Shown here piece by piece: positions 1 through 10,700 of a DNA stretch of 64,000 bases (its first letter is position 1; the number at the start of each line of letters is the position of its first letter). The position numbers and the translations under genes were made by a program. Under the pieces are notes generated by a model, which saw only the letters and a program-made list of their open reading frames with translations, searched no databases and had not been told where the DNA came from. The DNA comes from Artemia franciscana (lineage: Eukaryota; Arthropoda; Branchiopoda; Anostraca; Artemiidae): positions 8,628,963 to 8,692,962 of the forward strand of contig NC_088868.1 of assembly GCF_032884065.1 (NCBI RefSeq). Reading direction: 5' to 3'.

Positions 1-910
1 TGGCAGGAACTGTAGCATTTTCTGGCTTAGGAAGGAACGGCCACAAACAGTCTTGTTCATCCTTATCTGTACTAACAGAGTCTTATTTTTCAACGAGGAA
101 ATTTAACATTCGAACACAGTTATTTAATCTTGATGCCACAATAATATTTGGTTCGCTCAGGGAAATTCGGAAGATCTGAAGGGTCCATGATCGCAAATTG
201 TGTAAAAGGATCATCTTTCGAGATTTGGTGTGATAGCAATTCGTAAAAGTCGGCCATAAAAGCCAAACTCAAATGTGAGCCCTAGCGCTTCTCAAGCATA
301 TTCACTTTACAAGTAACACGACAGATTTCAAAGGTCTCTTTAAACACATTTTTTCCGAAAAAATTCACTGCTAGTTTAACAGCAGTATCTTTATCTCCCT
401 TATTAATGATTTGTCTCAGTAAAAAAAAAAAATTCAGAACTGGACAAAATACATCAAGTTCGTTTTACAGGGCACGAAAACATACTTCCCAATAATCTAA
501 GTGATATCCAAAAATCAAAGTCCGTATTCGATCAACCTGTCAGTAAGTTATAATATTTCATTATCTCAAAATATGTAATCTATATATATGAAAATAAGTT
601 GTCTGTCTGTCTGTCGAGTGACGACATGTTTATGTGTCGACTGACGTCATTATAAGGATTGAGCTGTATGTCGTCATGAAGTTGTTTGTCGACTGACGTC
701 ATGGATGTCAACTGATGAAATTACAGACCGGGACACTGGAACACAAATGACGACCGGGACACCGGGTCACAGGGAACATAAATGACGACCGGGACACTCA
801 AAGAGAAATTACAGACTGGGACACCAGGACACAAATAACGACCGGGACACAGGGAATATAAATGACGATTGGGACATAGGGACACAACTACAAGGGGGGC
901 GCCGTGGGCA
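1..910. repeat. Left arm of a ~0.9-kb inverted duplication
   Basis: Read in reverse complement, this stretch matches 36232-37131 almost base for base; position 1 pairs with 37131 and about 910 with 36232. The arm carries LINE-like sequence (1-578) joined to a Helitron 5' part (579-910), with the same junction in both arms. That makes it a duplication of an already nested arrangement rather than two independent insertions. The homology probably continues left of the window. Small differences occur in A/T runs (for example 420-431). Confidence 0.9.
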
Positions 911-1062
911 ATTGGAAACGGAACGCTCCCAGTAGTGGGAAAGCCAAAAATGTTGTATATTCGCAATTTTTACGTAGTTTGAAACACATATATAAATCTA
1001 TCTATATTCACAGGTGGGACACAGGGACACAATTACAATGGCGCGTAACTAATATGGCGCGT
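579..1062 (+). mobile_element. Helitron fragment with 5' end, chimeric
   Basis: It starts at a Helitron-type 5' terminus (TC at 579-580, then a TA run and the AATAAGTTGTCTGTC leader). It continues through a minisatellite of GACCGGGACAC units (721-895) and a scrap of helicase coding sequence (about 910-945). It then enters the family's 3' subterminal segment (ACGTAGTTTGAAACACATAT and ATGGCGCGTAAC). The terminal hairpin and CTAG are missing. Near 1049-1062 the sequence switches orientation into the minus-strand Rep/helicase ORF, so this is a mosaic. Confidence 0.75.
721..895. repeat. Helitron-internal minisatellite (GACCGGGACAC type)
   Basis: Imperfect units of about 25-35 bp alternate two cores: AATGACGACCGGGACAC and AATTACAGACYGGGACAC. 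The same array occurs inside other Helitron pieces (24770-24900, 27720-27830, 33100-33510, 36245-36410, 54510-54850, 55385-55615). Open frames across it (Cys/Pro/Gly/Arg-rich) are by-products of the repeat. Confidence 0.85.
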
Positions 1063-4000
1063 AACTAATATTGTTGATTTCGTGGACGTCTATATTTTTG
1101 GGTGCGAGAATCGCTCTTTCACTTAGCCATTTATTATTTTTATAATTTTTTAGAATATTTGGAAATACTTTTTCAATCAATTCATTTTTGGACGTCACTA
1201 AATTACAGAAATCAGCAGGTAGTTGTATACGTCCTGAAATTGAATCTACTGGGAGCTTTCCGTTTCCCATTGCCAGCAATTGATCTAAAAATATTTGACC
1301 AGAGTCATCGTTTTGCAATCGGACACGCATATTTGTAGTTAATTTTAATGTTTTTACGTGTGCCCATAAATTAGAATTTTTCAGGCAAGCATTCATTTCG
1401 TCTGCAGGAGTTGATCTAGGTATTATAGGTAATGTTTGCCTGAAATCTCCCGCAAGCAATATTAAGGTGCTGCCAAAGGGTTTCGACTTCCCTCGCAAAT
1501 CTTTCAAGCATTGATCCAGAGCCTCGAGCGATTTTTTGTGTGCCATTGTGCACTCATCCCAAATAATAAGTTTGCATTGCTGCAATACTTTACCCATCCC
1601 AGATGATTTGGAAATATTGCACGTGGGAGTTTCTGTAGAATGCAAGTTCAGAGGCAATTTCAAAGCGGAATGAGCAGTTCTTCCACCAGGCAGCAATGTT
1701 GCGGCTATTCCGGACGACGCAATTGCCAACGCTATATTATTTTTAGATCGAATTGATGCCAGAATCAGTTTTATCACAAACGTTTTACCAGTACCTCCTG
1801 GCGCATCCAAAAAGAAAATTTCTCCAACGTTGTTATCGACACAATGCATTATCGTATCATAAATGTCTTTTTGTTCCGACGTTAACTTGGAAATGTTATT
1901 TTGTACATACGACAATAGATCACTCGTACTGTAACTTTGTTCACGATCCAATTCTACACATGTCGAAACAGCAGCGATACGGTTAGGTGAAGGCATTCCC
2001 AAATCCTGAAGAGGTTTGTTTGCCATACTTATGCAAAAATCTTCTATAACAACTAAAGTGTAGTTATAAATTACTGATGTAAAATCAAAAGTCATGTCTG
2101 ACGTCTCTAACGGTTTTCGATGAAGTATATCTTCGGACATTTTTGACTTATATTTTTCCCATAACTCTGTAGGAGCTGATGGAGAGCAAGTTGTTAAAAT
2201 GATGCCAAACAATGCACGAATTTGACTTGGGGTTGACGTTTCGCACGCGTCATTGATGAAGTTATCCCAGTGTTGGTCATTCTCCAATAAATTCAGAGCT
2301 TGGCATGCACTACGGTAAGTGTCATATATAGTACCATTTACAGTCCTCAAATACTCAAAGGATGTCGGACCGGGTACATTCACCAAAAGCAGGCGTAAAA
2401 AGAAGCATTCATGTTGATTGGGGTGAACGGTGTAGAGTCTTCCTATCGTGGTATCTTTGAAGATGGTAGGTTGGCCGTCGACTGACTTACCCTGTTTTCG
2501 AAGTTCAAATACTTTATTTTTAGTATTCCACGTGTAATACGAAGGCACTTCAGTATACAGCAGTTTTTTTGCAAAAGAATCATTTTTGCAAACCGAAAAA
2601 AAAGCTGTTAATGTTGTATCCGGTGGATTCAGGACTCTTTGTTGCACGTTGGTTTCCGTGAAATAAACACGTTGACCATTCTGTAATTGTACCGCTAAGT
2701 GAACAACAGCTGGACTACGTTCATGTATCGGAAACGAAGGAATTCGCCAAACAGCTTCATTACTGCTTGTGTATCTTCCAGCCTGATATTCTACGATTTC
2801 ATCGAAATCTTTGATTTCGGACTGCAAGCCAAAAACTGCCATGTCACTGCCTTTGTTGACGTATTTACATATGTATTTGATTGCCTTTACGGAGTTACAG
2901 TATTCAACGTTTATGTGTGCATTAAATGTTTTTGATAATAATGGGGAATATGGAAAAACCCACCGGTTATCTACTTCGATGGTGGTACCGTTACGCTTCT
3001 TTATTATTGCTGTTTTACCGCCATCTTCAGTAGATCTTATTCTATATTGTGGGTAACCATCATTGCCAGTAATTGTTTTGGGTACTAAAAGTCGAGGATA
3101 TTGCTTTGTGCACCTTCCTTTGGCCATGCATGGTGAATTTTCGTTCAGTGCACCGCAAGGTCCATGTATCATATTTTTTACAATAATATCATGTAACCCC
3201 TTATCGACATTTTTATCAGGTATTTCAGCGGAAATCACATCATCAATTTCGTTTGAAGTAATTTTTTTATGTAGCCAGATTAGTATATGTGCGTGTGGCA
3301 AACCTCGTTTTTGCCATTCCACTGAGTACATCCAGCATCGCACTGACCCAAACACTTCATGTTTTACAAGGTAGTTTATCAGTGATTTCAACTTTTGCCG
3401 GAAGACACGTGCCGTAATGTCATGCCTATGAACCGCCGATTGTCCTTGAAGTAAAAGCTGCAGTATCTCGTCCCAAGATTGATTACATGTAAATGTAATA
3501 AATAAATCTGGACGACCATAGAGACGAACATACGCAATAGCATCTTGAGCATATTCATGCATATGACGGGGACTGCCAGCATATGACGAAGGTAAAATTG
3601 TTAATCTTCCAACGTTTGTGGTATTACCGTCATTTATAACTGCATCTCGCAAATGAATGTATTGTTCAGAGCGGAGCTTGGTCTGATTCAGGCGGATATA
3701 TAGCAAACGTTCTGATTCAATTTTAGCATACATATCCACGACAAATTGGTGAAACAATTCACGGGATTTTAAAATATAATTTTCTTCATCCTGCCGAATC
3801 ATTAGTCTATAGGAATAATAATGCATTGCACTGCATTTCTTATTCATTTCTTTGTTAGTGGCTGGATTCATCAATTTAATATTAAAGTGATAGCCGTCGG
3901 CTCCATCCCAAAAAATGATAGGATATTGTAGGGCATCGTAGCATCGATGAGTTTCAGCAATTCTTAACAACTGAGCGTTTCGCTTATGTAGAATAATATC

Positions 4001-5005
4001 TCGAGGTAAAAACTGATCACCAACCATAACGATTGCCACTTCATCGATAGTCGGAGCATTGTATCTACGCACATGTTGGCCAGGAGACGTTTTGTCAGCG
4101 GAAATAGCAACTTTATGAGTATCAGTAGGCATCAAATCGATGGCTGTTTTGAACAGACGCACTAAATTATTATTTTCATGGAAAAGATGTTGCAATTGGG
4201 AAACGATTGTCCTTTCAACGTTGGGAGAAATTTCGCAACGTGCATTCAATTCAGAATTTCTATCACTGATGAAGTACAATTGTAAAAATTCATGATTCTC
4301 GCCTGAGAATGGTAGAAGGGACCCTGCTTTATGATAAATTTGCCCTTTTACTTTGAAAGTAGACATAAATTGATCTGGATTTTCGATTTGGGCTCCAAAC
4401 GACGTCATTTGGAAACATGAGTTGTATTGTCTAATTTTTGACAAAAAATGCTTAGATTCTGACGTAGTTCCAGTAAGGAAAGTCTTCAATGGCTCTGGTG
4501 GTGCAGCCAATAGAGAAAGTTTAACTTTTCCTGAGGCGTAACACATTCCCATTGTTTCACCATTGAATTTCAAGGCCTTGCAATAGGGACAAATTTTAGA
4601 CATTGTCCCGATTTGAACACATCTACTCAAGCTATAATCATCGACTGGGTTGTACCTGAATGCCAGGCGATAACTTTCAGATTGCTCTGATTCCTCGGCA
4701 CGCTTTCTTTTCTTACTTTCTCTATCAGCCTCAAGCCTGTTTCCCTGCTGTTCTTTTGATTCCTCGGCACGCCTTCTTTTTTTACTTTCTCTTTCAGAAG
4801 CAAGTCTGGTTTCGCGTTGCTCTGGTAGTTCCTCGACACGCCTTCGTTGACGTAAATTGCACATTCTTAATCTGGCCATTTCTCTTTGAACCGCAAGCCT
4901 GGTTTTGCTTTTTGGTAACATTCTACCTTTTTCAATGTTTTTCAATTTTTCAGTGTTCATTCTAACATTGATGTTAGAAAAAAATTTTACGTACCAAGCA
5001 TGCAA
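1049..5005 (-). CDS. Helitron Rep/Pif1-like helicase transposase, C-terminally truncated
   Basis: This 1318-codon open frame encodes the rolling-circle transposase of a Helitron, which would act on element DNA in the nucleus. The N-terminus is very basic with 23-residue repeats (ESKKRRRAEESKEQ type, residues about 50-110). A CPYCK zinc-knuckle-like segment follows, then the Helitron-like N domain. The HUH nuclease motif GLPHAHILIWL lies near residue 568 and the paired-tyrosine motif YICKYVNKG near 712. The helicase part has Walker A (APGGTGKT, about 1069), Walker B (IIWDE, about 1149) and AGDFRQTLP (about 1187). It ends soon after NIDVHEINNI in a few foreign residues, so the last helicase motif (INKAQGQSLEKCGID in sister copies) is lost. 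No stop or frameshift interrupts it, unlike its neighbours. The true start may be the internal Met at residue 16. Probably inactive as helicase, but recently intact. Confidence 0.9.
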   Translation of the reverse strand: MHAWYVKFFSNINVRMNTEKLKNIEKGRMLPKSKTRLAVQREMARLRMCNLRQRRRVEELPEQRETRLASERESKKRRRAEESKEQQGNRLEADRESKKRKRAEESEQSESYRLAFRYNPVDDYSLSRCVQIGTMSKICPYCKALKFNGETMGMCYASGKVKLSLLAAPPEPLKTFLTGTTSESKHFLSKIRQYNSCFQMTSFGAQIENPDQFMSTFKVKGQIYHKAGSLLPFSGENHEFLQLYFISDRNSELNARCEISPNVERTIVSQLQHLFHENNNLVRLFKTAIDLMPTDTHKVAISADKTSPGQHVRRYNAPTIDEVAIVMVGDQFLPRDIILHKRNAQLLRIAETHRCYDALQYPIIFWDGADGYHFNIKLMNPATNKEMNKKCSAMHYYSYRLMIRQDEENYILKSRELFHQFVVDMYAKIESERLLYIRLNQTKLRSEQYIHLRDAVINDGNTTNVGRLTILPSSYAGSPRHMHEYAQDAIAYVRLYGRPDLFITFTCNQSWDEILQLLLQGQSAVHRHDITARVFRQKLKSLINYLVKHEVFGSVRCWMYSVEWQKRGLPHAHILIWLHKKITSNEIDDVISAEIPDKNVDKGLHDIIVKNMIHGPCGALNENSPCMAKGRCTKQYPRLLVPKTITGNDGYPQYRIRSTEDGGKTAIIKKRNGTTIEVDNRWVFPYSPLLSKTFNAHINVEYCNSVKAIKYICKYVNKGSDMAVFGLQSEIKDFDEIVEYQAGRYTSSNEAVWRIPSFPIHERSPAVVHLAVQLQNGQRVYFTETNVQQRVLNPPDTTLTAFFSVCKNDSFAKKLLYTEVPSYYTWNTKNKVFELRKQGKSVDGQPTIFKDTTIGRLYTVHPNQHECFFLRLLLVNVPGPTSFEYLRTVNGTIYDTYRSACQALNLLENDQHWDNFINDACETSTPSQIRALFGIILTTCSPSAPTELWEKYKSKMSEDILHRKPLETSDMTFDFTSVIYNYTLVVIEDFCISMANKPLQDLGMPSPNRIAAVSTCVELDREQSYSTSDLLSYVQNNISKLTSEQKDIYDTIMHCVDNNVGEIFFLDAPGGTGKTFVIKLILASIRSKNNIALAIASSGIAATLLPGGRTAHSALKLPLNLHSTETPTCNISKSSGMGKVLQQCKLIIWDECTMAHKKSLEALDQCLKDLRGKSKPFGSTLILLAGDFRQTLPIIPRSTPADEMNACLKNSNLWAHVKTLKLTTNMRVRLQNDDSGQIFLDQLLAMGNGKLPVDSISGRIQLPADFCNLVTSKNELIEKVFPNILKNYKNNKWLSERAILAPKNIDVHEINNISYAPY

Positions 5006-5040
5006 ACACTCGACAATTTATAATAAAACTCAAAATTATA

Positions 5041-5346
5041 AATATCTGTTATAAGGTTTTCGAATTACTTTAATCTATTGTCAAAATATATAGAAATATT
5101 TATGCAATTACCAGTTTCTATATTTTTAGTTTCAGTTTGCTTTTCAGTTTAGTTTTATTTTTATATATATTTAAGATATAATCTGGCGTAATAAATATCT
5201 GTTATAAGGTTTTCGAATTACTTTAATCTATTGTCAAAATATATAGAAATATTTATGCAATTACCAGTTTCTACATTTTTAGTTTCAGTTTGCTTTTCAG
5301 TTTAGTTTCATTTTTATATATATTTAAGATATAATCTGGCGTAACG
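5041..5346. repeat. 153-bp direct tandem duplication in Helitron leader
   Basis: Unit 1 (5041-5193) and unit 2 (5194-5346) both run from AATATCTGTTATAAGG to ATAATCTGGCGTAA and differ at only a few positions. Diverged partial copies of the same core (TCGAATTACTTTAATCTATTG) recur at about 5575-5650 and 5835-5905. It lies between the Helitron 5' terminus and the Rep/helicase ORF, where a promoter would be expected. Confidence 0.9.
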
Positions 5347-5399
5347 GACAGACAACTTATTTTTATATATATAGAAGATAGATTTTTATATATATAGAT

Positions 5400-5976
5400 A
5401 CAGTTTCTTCTTTAGTTTTTTTTCTTTTTTAGTTTTTTCTTTTTTTAGTTTCTTCTTTTTATTGATTTGTTTTCTTCAATTTCTCAATGTTCATTCTAAC
5501 ATTGACACTTGGAAAAATCTTTACGTGCCAAGCATGCAAAAGCTCCAACAATTTAAATTAAACCTCAAATTTGGGGTATCTGTTTTAAGGTCTTCGAATT
5601 ACTTTAATCTATTGTCAAAATATATTGAAATATTTGTACAATTCCCAGTTTTTTTTTAGTTTTTTCTTTTTTTAGTTTTTAGCTTTTTTAGTTTTTTTTT
5701 AGTTTTTTATCTTTTTTATTTTTTTACGTTTTTTCTTTTTAGGTTTTTTCTTTTTTTATTTTTTTTTAATTTTTGATTTTTTTTTTTAGTTTTTTCTCTT
5801 AGTTTTTTTTTTAGTTTTTTACCATTTTTCTTTTTCGAATTACTTATATCTATTGTCAAAATATTTCGAAATATTTATGCAATTTCCAGTTTTTACATTC
5901 TAGTTTGTTTTCTTTTATATATATAGAAGATATAATCTAGCGTAACGGACAGACAACTTATTTTTATATATATAGA
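5400..5976 (-). mobile_element. Non-autonomous Helitron piece, T-rich filler
   Basis: On the minus strand a Helitron 5' terminus begins at about 5976 (AAAATAAGTTGTCTGTCCGTTACG leader). It is followed by runs of AAAAACTAAAAAAGG-type low-complexity sequence (seen as T-rich here) and degenerate copies of the leader repeat. It abuts the 5' end of the element at 1049-5375. No coding capacity. Confidence 0.6.
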
Positions 5977-5979
5977 AGA

Positions 5980-6474
<495 letters not shown>

Positions 6475-7777
6475 AGGTGGCGCTTTGCGCCACCCCAACA
6501 CCTAGTTGGTGGGGGCGCTTCGCACCCCCCAAAGCCCCCCGCGCGCGTAAGTCGTTACGCGCCATATTAGTTACGCGCCATATTAGTTACGCGCCATTGT
6601 AGTTGTGTCCCTGTGTCCCACCTGTGAATATAGATAGATTTATATATGTGTTTCAAACTACGTAAAAATTGCGAATATACAACATTCTTGGCTTTCCCAT
6701 TGTCTGTCCATATACAAAGCCGTATGTACTAATAATGACGTCATATGCAAACGCTCTTTTTACAAACAAACAAACATGCATACACACAACTCGTTTTTAT
6801 ATAGATAGATAGATAGATACAATACAATACAAATTAACTACGTAAAACTTGTGAATATACAACATTCTTCGCTGTTTAAATTGAAAAGGCAGATCTGTTG
6901 GAATCATGGGAATGCGAGGAATAAGAACAGCCTCACCATCAAAAGGCCCTGTCAGGATTGTGGCCTCTATTAGGTTTTCCATTGTTTTTTTTACGGCAAG
7001 TCGAGTGCCATTGCAAAGCTTTGGTGGGTTTATGTTACGTAACAATATTATTGGTACGCCTATTTTTAGTTGTAGCACGTGTGGTGGAAACCCTGAAAGA
7101 TCGCACTCAAGCTCTTTTAGCAGCAAGTCTGCTTCTGCGTTGCTCTAGTAGTTCCTCGGCACGCCTTCTTTTTTCACTTTCTCTTTTAGCAGCAAGTCTG
7201 CTTCTGCGTTGCTCTGGTAGTTCCTCGGCATGCTTTCTGTTCTTTCTTTCTCTATCAGCCTCAAGCCTGTTTCCCTGCTAATCTTTTGATTCCTCGGCAC
7301 GCCTTCTTTTTTCACTTTCTCTTTTAGCAGCAAGTCTGCTTCTGCGTTGCTCTAGTAGTTCCTCGGCACGCCTTCTTTTTTCACTTTCTCTTTTAGCAGC
7401 AAGTCTGCTTTCGCGTTGCTCTGGTAGTTCCTCGGCACGCTTTCTTTTCTGACTTTCTCTATCAGCAGCAAGTTTTTTGGCATAGACTCTTTGAGCATCT
7501 TCATCAGTCATTATAAACTTAAGCATTAATAGAATTCTACGCGAACATACGTCTTATATAACTTGAATGACGTCAAGCCTTCAAAGCAAAAATTATGGCA
7601 ACTAATTTCATGACGTCAGCCGAAACATGACGGAGAACATATGTCTTATATAACTTGAATGACGTCACCTTCAAAGCAAAAATGATGGCAACTAATTTCA
7701 TGACGTCAGCCGAAACATGACGTCACCTGATCCATCCACAGATCCACACACAGACAACTTATTTTTATATATATAGA
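6475..7777 (-). mobile_element. Internally deleted Helitron, ~1.3 kb
   Basis: The 5' end on the minus strand is at about 7777, with a TATATATATAAAAATAAG leader. The 3' side carries the family hairpin (GGTGGCGC / GCGCCACC at 6475-6494) and the GGGGGCGCTTCGCACCCCCC segment, but the final AGCTAG is missing. The leader contains a 92-bp tandem duplication (about 7551-7735) rich in TGACGTCA. The coding part is a fusion of the N-terminal repeat region with the C-terminal end of the helicase. Confidence 0.8.
6797..7526 (-). pseudogene. Helitron Rep/helicase, deletion derivative (N-term repeats fused to C-term)
   Basis: From 7526 downward it begins with an N-terminus like the autonomous copy (DEDAQRVYAKKLAADRES). 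It then runs through five tandem 69-bp units encoding 23 residues each ([22 protein letters not shown]; centres near 7430, 7361, 7292, 7224, 7155). One unit carries a stop codon and another shifts frame. At about 7110 it jumps to the helicase C-terminus ([19 protein letters not shown]) and ends after TDLPFQFK. All Rep and most helicase motifs are missing. It cannot encode a transposase, though a basic coiled-coil-like N-terminal peptide of 82 codons (7278-7526) remains open. Confidence 0.85.
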
Positions 7778-7790
7778 AGATATATATATA

Positions 7791-10700
7791 CTAGCTGTTG
7801 GGGTAGCGCTTCGCGCCACCCCAACACCTAGTTGGTAGGGCGCTTCGCGCCCCCCTAAGCCTCCCCACGCGCGAAAGTCGTTACGCGCATTATTAGTTAC
7901 GTGCCATTGTAGTTGTGTCCCTGTGTCCCACCTGTGAATACAGATAGATTTATATATGTGTTTCAAACTAAGTAAAACTTGCGAATATACAAAATTCTTG
8001 GCTTTCCCATTGTCTGTGCATATACAAAGCCTTATGTACTAATAATGACGTCATATGCAAACGCTCTTTTTACAAACAAACAAACATGCATACACACAAC
8101 TCGTTTTTATATAGATAGATAGATAGATAGATACAATACAAATTAACTGCGTAAAACTTGCGAACTTACAACATTCTTCGCTGTCAAATTGTCGCTACAT
8201 ATAAATAGATTGTCAGGTTTACCGACCCTCGAACATGCAAGGTACAATTGTCAATGGGAAAAACAATCAGTATTAAGATCTATACCACATTTTTCTAATG
8301 ATTGACCTTGAGCTTTGTTAATGGTGATTGCAAATGCTAATCGAATTGGGAATTGCAATCTTTTAAATTGAAAAGGCAGATTCGTTGGAATCATGGGAAT
8401 ACGAGGAATAAGAACAGCCTCACCCTCAAAAGGCCCTGTCAAGATTGTGGCCTCTATTAGGTTTTCCATTGTTTTTTTACGGCAAGTCGCGTGCCATTGC
8501 AAAGCTTTGGTGGGTTGACATTTCTTAAAAGTATTATTGGTACGCCTATTTTTAGTTGTAGCACGTGTGGTGGAAACCCTGAAAGATCTATGGAATTGAA
8601 AAATTCAGATGGATAATTAACCGCTTCATTTGGTTCCAAAACTGTGTCGACTGACTTGTAAAGGACTGCCTGGTCTCGAATCTTGGTCAAAACAATATTG
8701 CTGATTTCTTGGACGTCTATATTTTTGGGTGCGAGAATCGCTCTTTCACTTAGCCATTTATTATTTTTATAATTTTTTAGAATATTCGGAAATACTTTTT
8801 CAATCAATTCATTTTTGGACGTCACTAAATTACAGAAATCAGCAGGTAGTTGTATATGTCCTGAAATTGAGTCTACTGGGAGCTTTCCGTTTCTAATTGC
8901 CAGCAATTGATCTGAAAATGTTTGACCAGAGTCATCGTTTTGCAATCGGACATGCATATTTGTAGTTAATTTTAATATTTTTACGTGTGCCCATAAATTA
9001 GAATTTTTCAGGCAAACATTCATTTCGTCTGCAGGAGTTGATCTAGGTATTATAGGTAATGTTTGCCTGAAATCTCCCGCAAGCAATATTAATGTGCTGC
9101 CAAAGGGTTTCGACTTGCCTCTCAAATCTTTCAAGCATTGATACAGAGCCTCGAGCGATTTTTTGTATGCCATTGTGCACTCATCCCAAATAATAAGTTT
9201 GCATTGCTGCAATACTTTACCCATCCCAGATGATTTGGAAATATTGCACGTGGGAGTTTCTGTAGAATGCAAATTCAGAGGCAATTTCAAAGCGGAATGA
9301 GCAGTTCTTCCACCAGGCAGCAATGTTGCGGCTATTCCGGACGACGCAATTGCCAACGCTATATCATTTTTTGATCGAATTGATGCCAGAATCAATTTTA
9401 TCACAAACGTTTTACCAGTACCTCCTGGCGCATCCAAAAAGAAAATTTCTCCAACGTTGCTATCGACACAATTCATTATCGTATCATAAATGTCTTTTTG
9501 TTCCGACGTTAACTTGGAAATGTTATTTTGTACATACGACAATAGATCACTCGTACTGTAACTTTGTTCACGATCCAATTCTACACATGTCGAAACAGCA
9601 GCGATACGGTTAGGTGAAGGCATTCCCAAATCCTGAAGAGGTTTGTTTGCCATACGTACGCAAAAATCTTCTATAATAACTAAAGTGTAGTTATAAATTT
9701 CTGATGTAAAATCAAAAGTCATATCTGACGTCTCTAACTGTTTTCAATGGAGTATATCTTCTGACATTTTTGACTTATGTTTTTCCCATAGCTCTGTAGG
9801 GCTGATGGAGAGCAAGTTGTTAAAATGATGCCAAACAATGCACGAATTTGACTTGGGGTTGACGTTTCGCACGCTTCATTGATGCAGTTATCCCAGTGTT
9901 GGTCATTCTCCAATAAATTCAGAGCTTGGCATGCACTACGGTAAGTGTCATGTATATTACCGTTTACAGTTCTCAAATACTTAAAGGATGTCGGACTGGG
10001 TACATTCACCAAAAGCAGGCGTAGAAAGAAGCATTCATGTTGACTGGGGTGAACGGTGTAGAGTCTTCCTATCGTGGTATCTTTGAAGATGGTAGGTTGG
10101 CCGTCGACTGACTTACCCTGTTTTCCACGTTCAAATACTTTATTTTTAGTATTCCACGTGTAATACGAAGGCACTTCAGTATACAGCAGTTTCTTGCAAA
10201 AGAATCATTTTTGCAAAGCGAAAAAAAGCTGTTAATGTTGTATCCGGTGGATTCAGGGCTCTTTGTTGCACGTTGGTTTCCGCGAAATAAGCACGTTGAC
10301 CATTCTGTAAATGTACCGCTAAGTGAACAACAGCTGGACTACGTTCATGTATCGGAAATGAAAGAATTCGCCAAACAGCTTCATTACTGCTTATGTATCT
10401 TCCAGCCTGATATTGTACGATTTTGTCAAAATCTTTGATTTCGGGCTGCAAGCCAAAAACTGCCATGTCACTGCCTTTGTTGACGTATTTACATATGTAT
10501 TTGATTGCCTTTACGGAGTTACAGTATTCAACGTTTATGTCTGCATTAAATGTTTTTGATAATAATGGGGAATATGGAACAACCCACTGGTTATCTACTT
10601 CGATGGTGGTACCGTTACGCTTCTTTATTATTGCTGTTTTACCGCCATCTTCAGTAGATCTTCTTCTATATTGTGGGTAACCATCATTGCCAGTAATTGT

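Larger units (their letters stand above)
1049..5375 (-). mobile_element. Autonomous-type Helitron lacking its 3' end
   Basis: The 5' end on the minus strand is at about 5375 (TC then TATATATATAAAAATAAG). It is followed by a leader containing a 153-bp tandem duplication and then the long Rep/helicase ORF. The expected 3' part (last helicase motifs, subterminal segment, terminal hairpin and CTAG) is absent. At about 1049-1062 the element joins an oppositely oriented Helitron 3' subterminal piece. The joint lies in short AATATT / TAATAT sequence, which suggests microhomology-mediated fusion. Confidence 0.8.

Noticed and set aside
721-895. CRISPR-like spaced repeats
   Set aside because: Units vary, spacers are not unique, the array recurs inside Helitrons in a eukaryotic context, and there are no cas genes.
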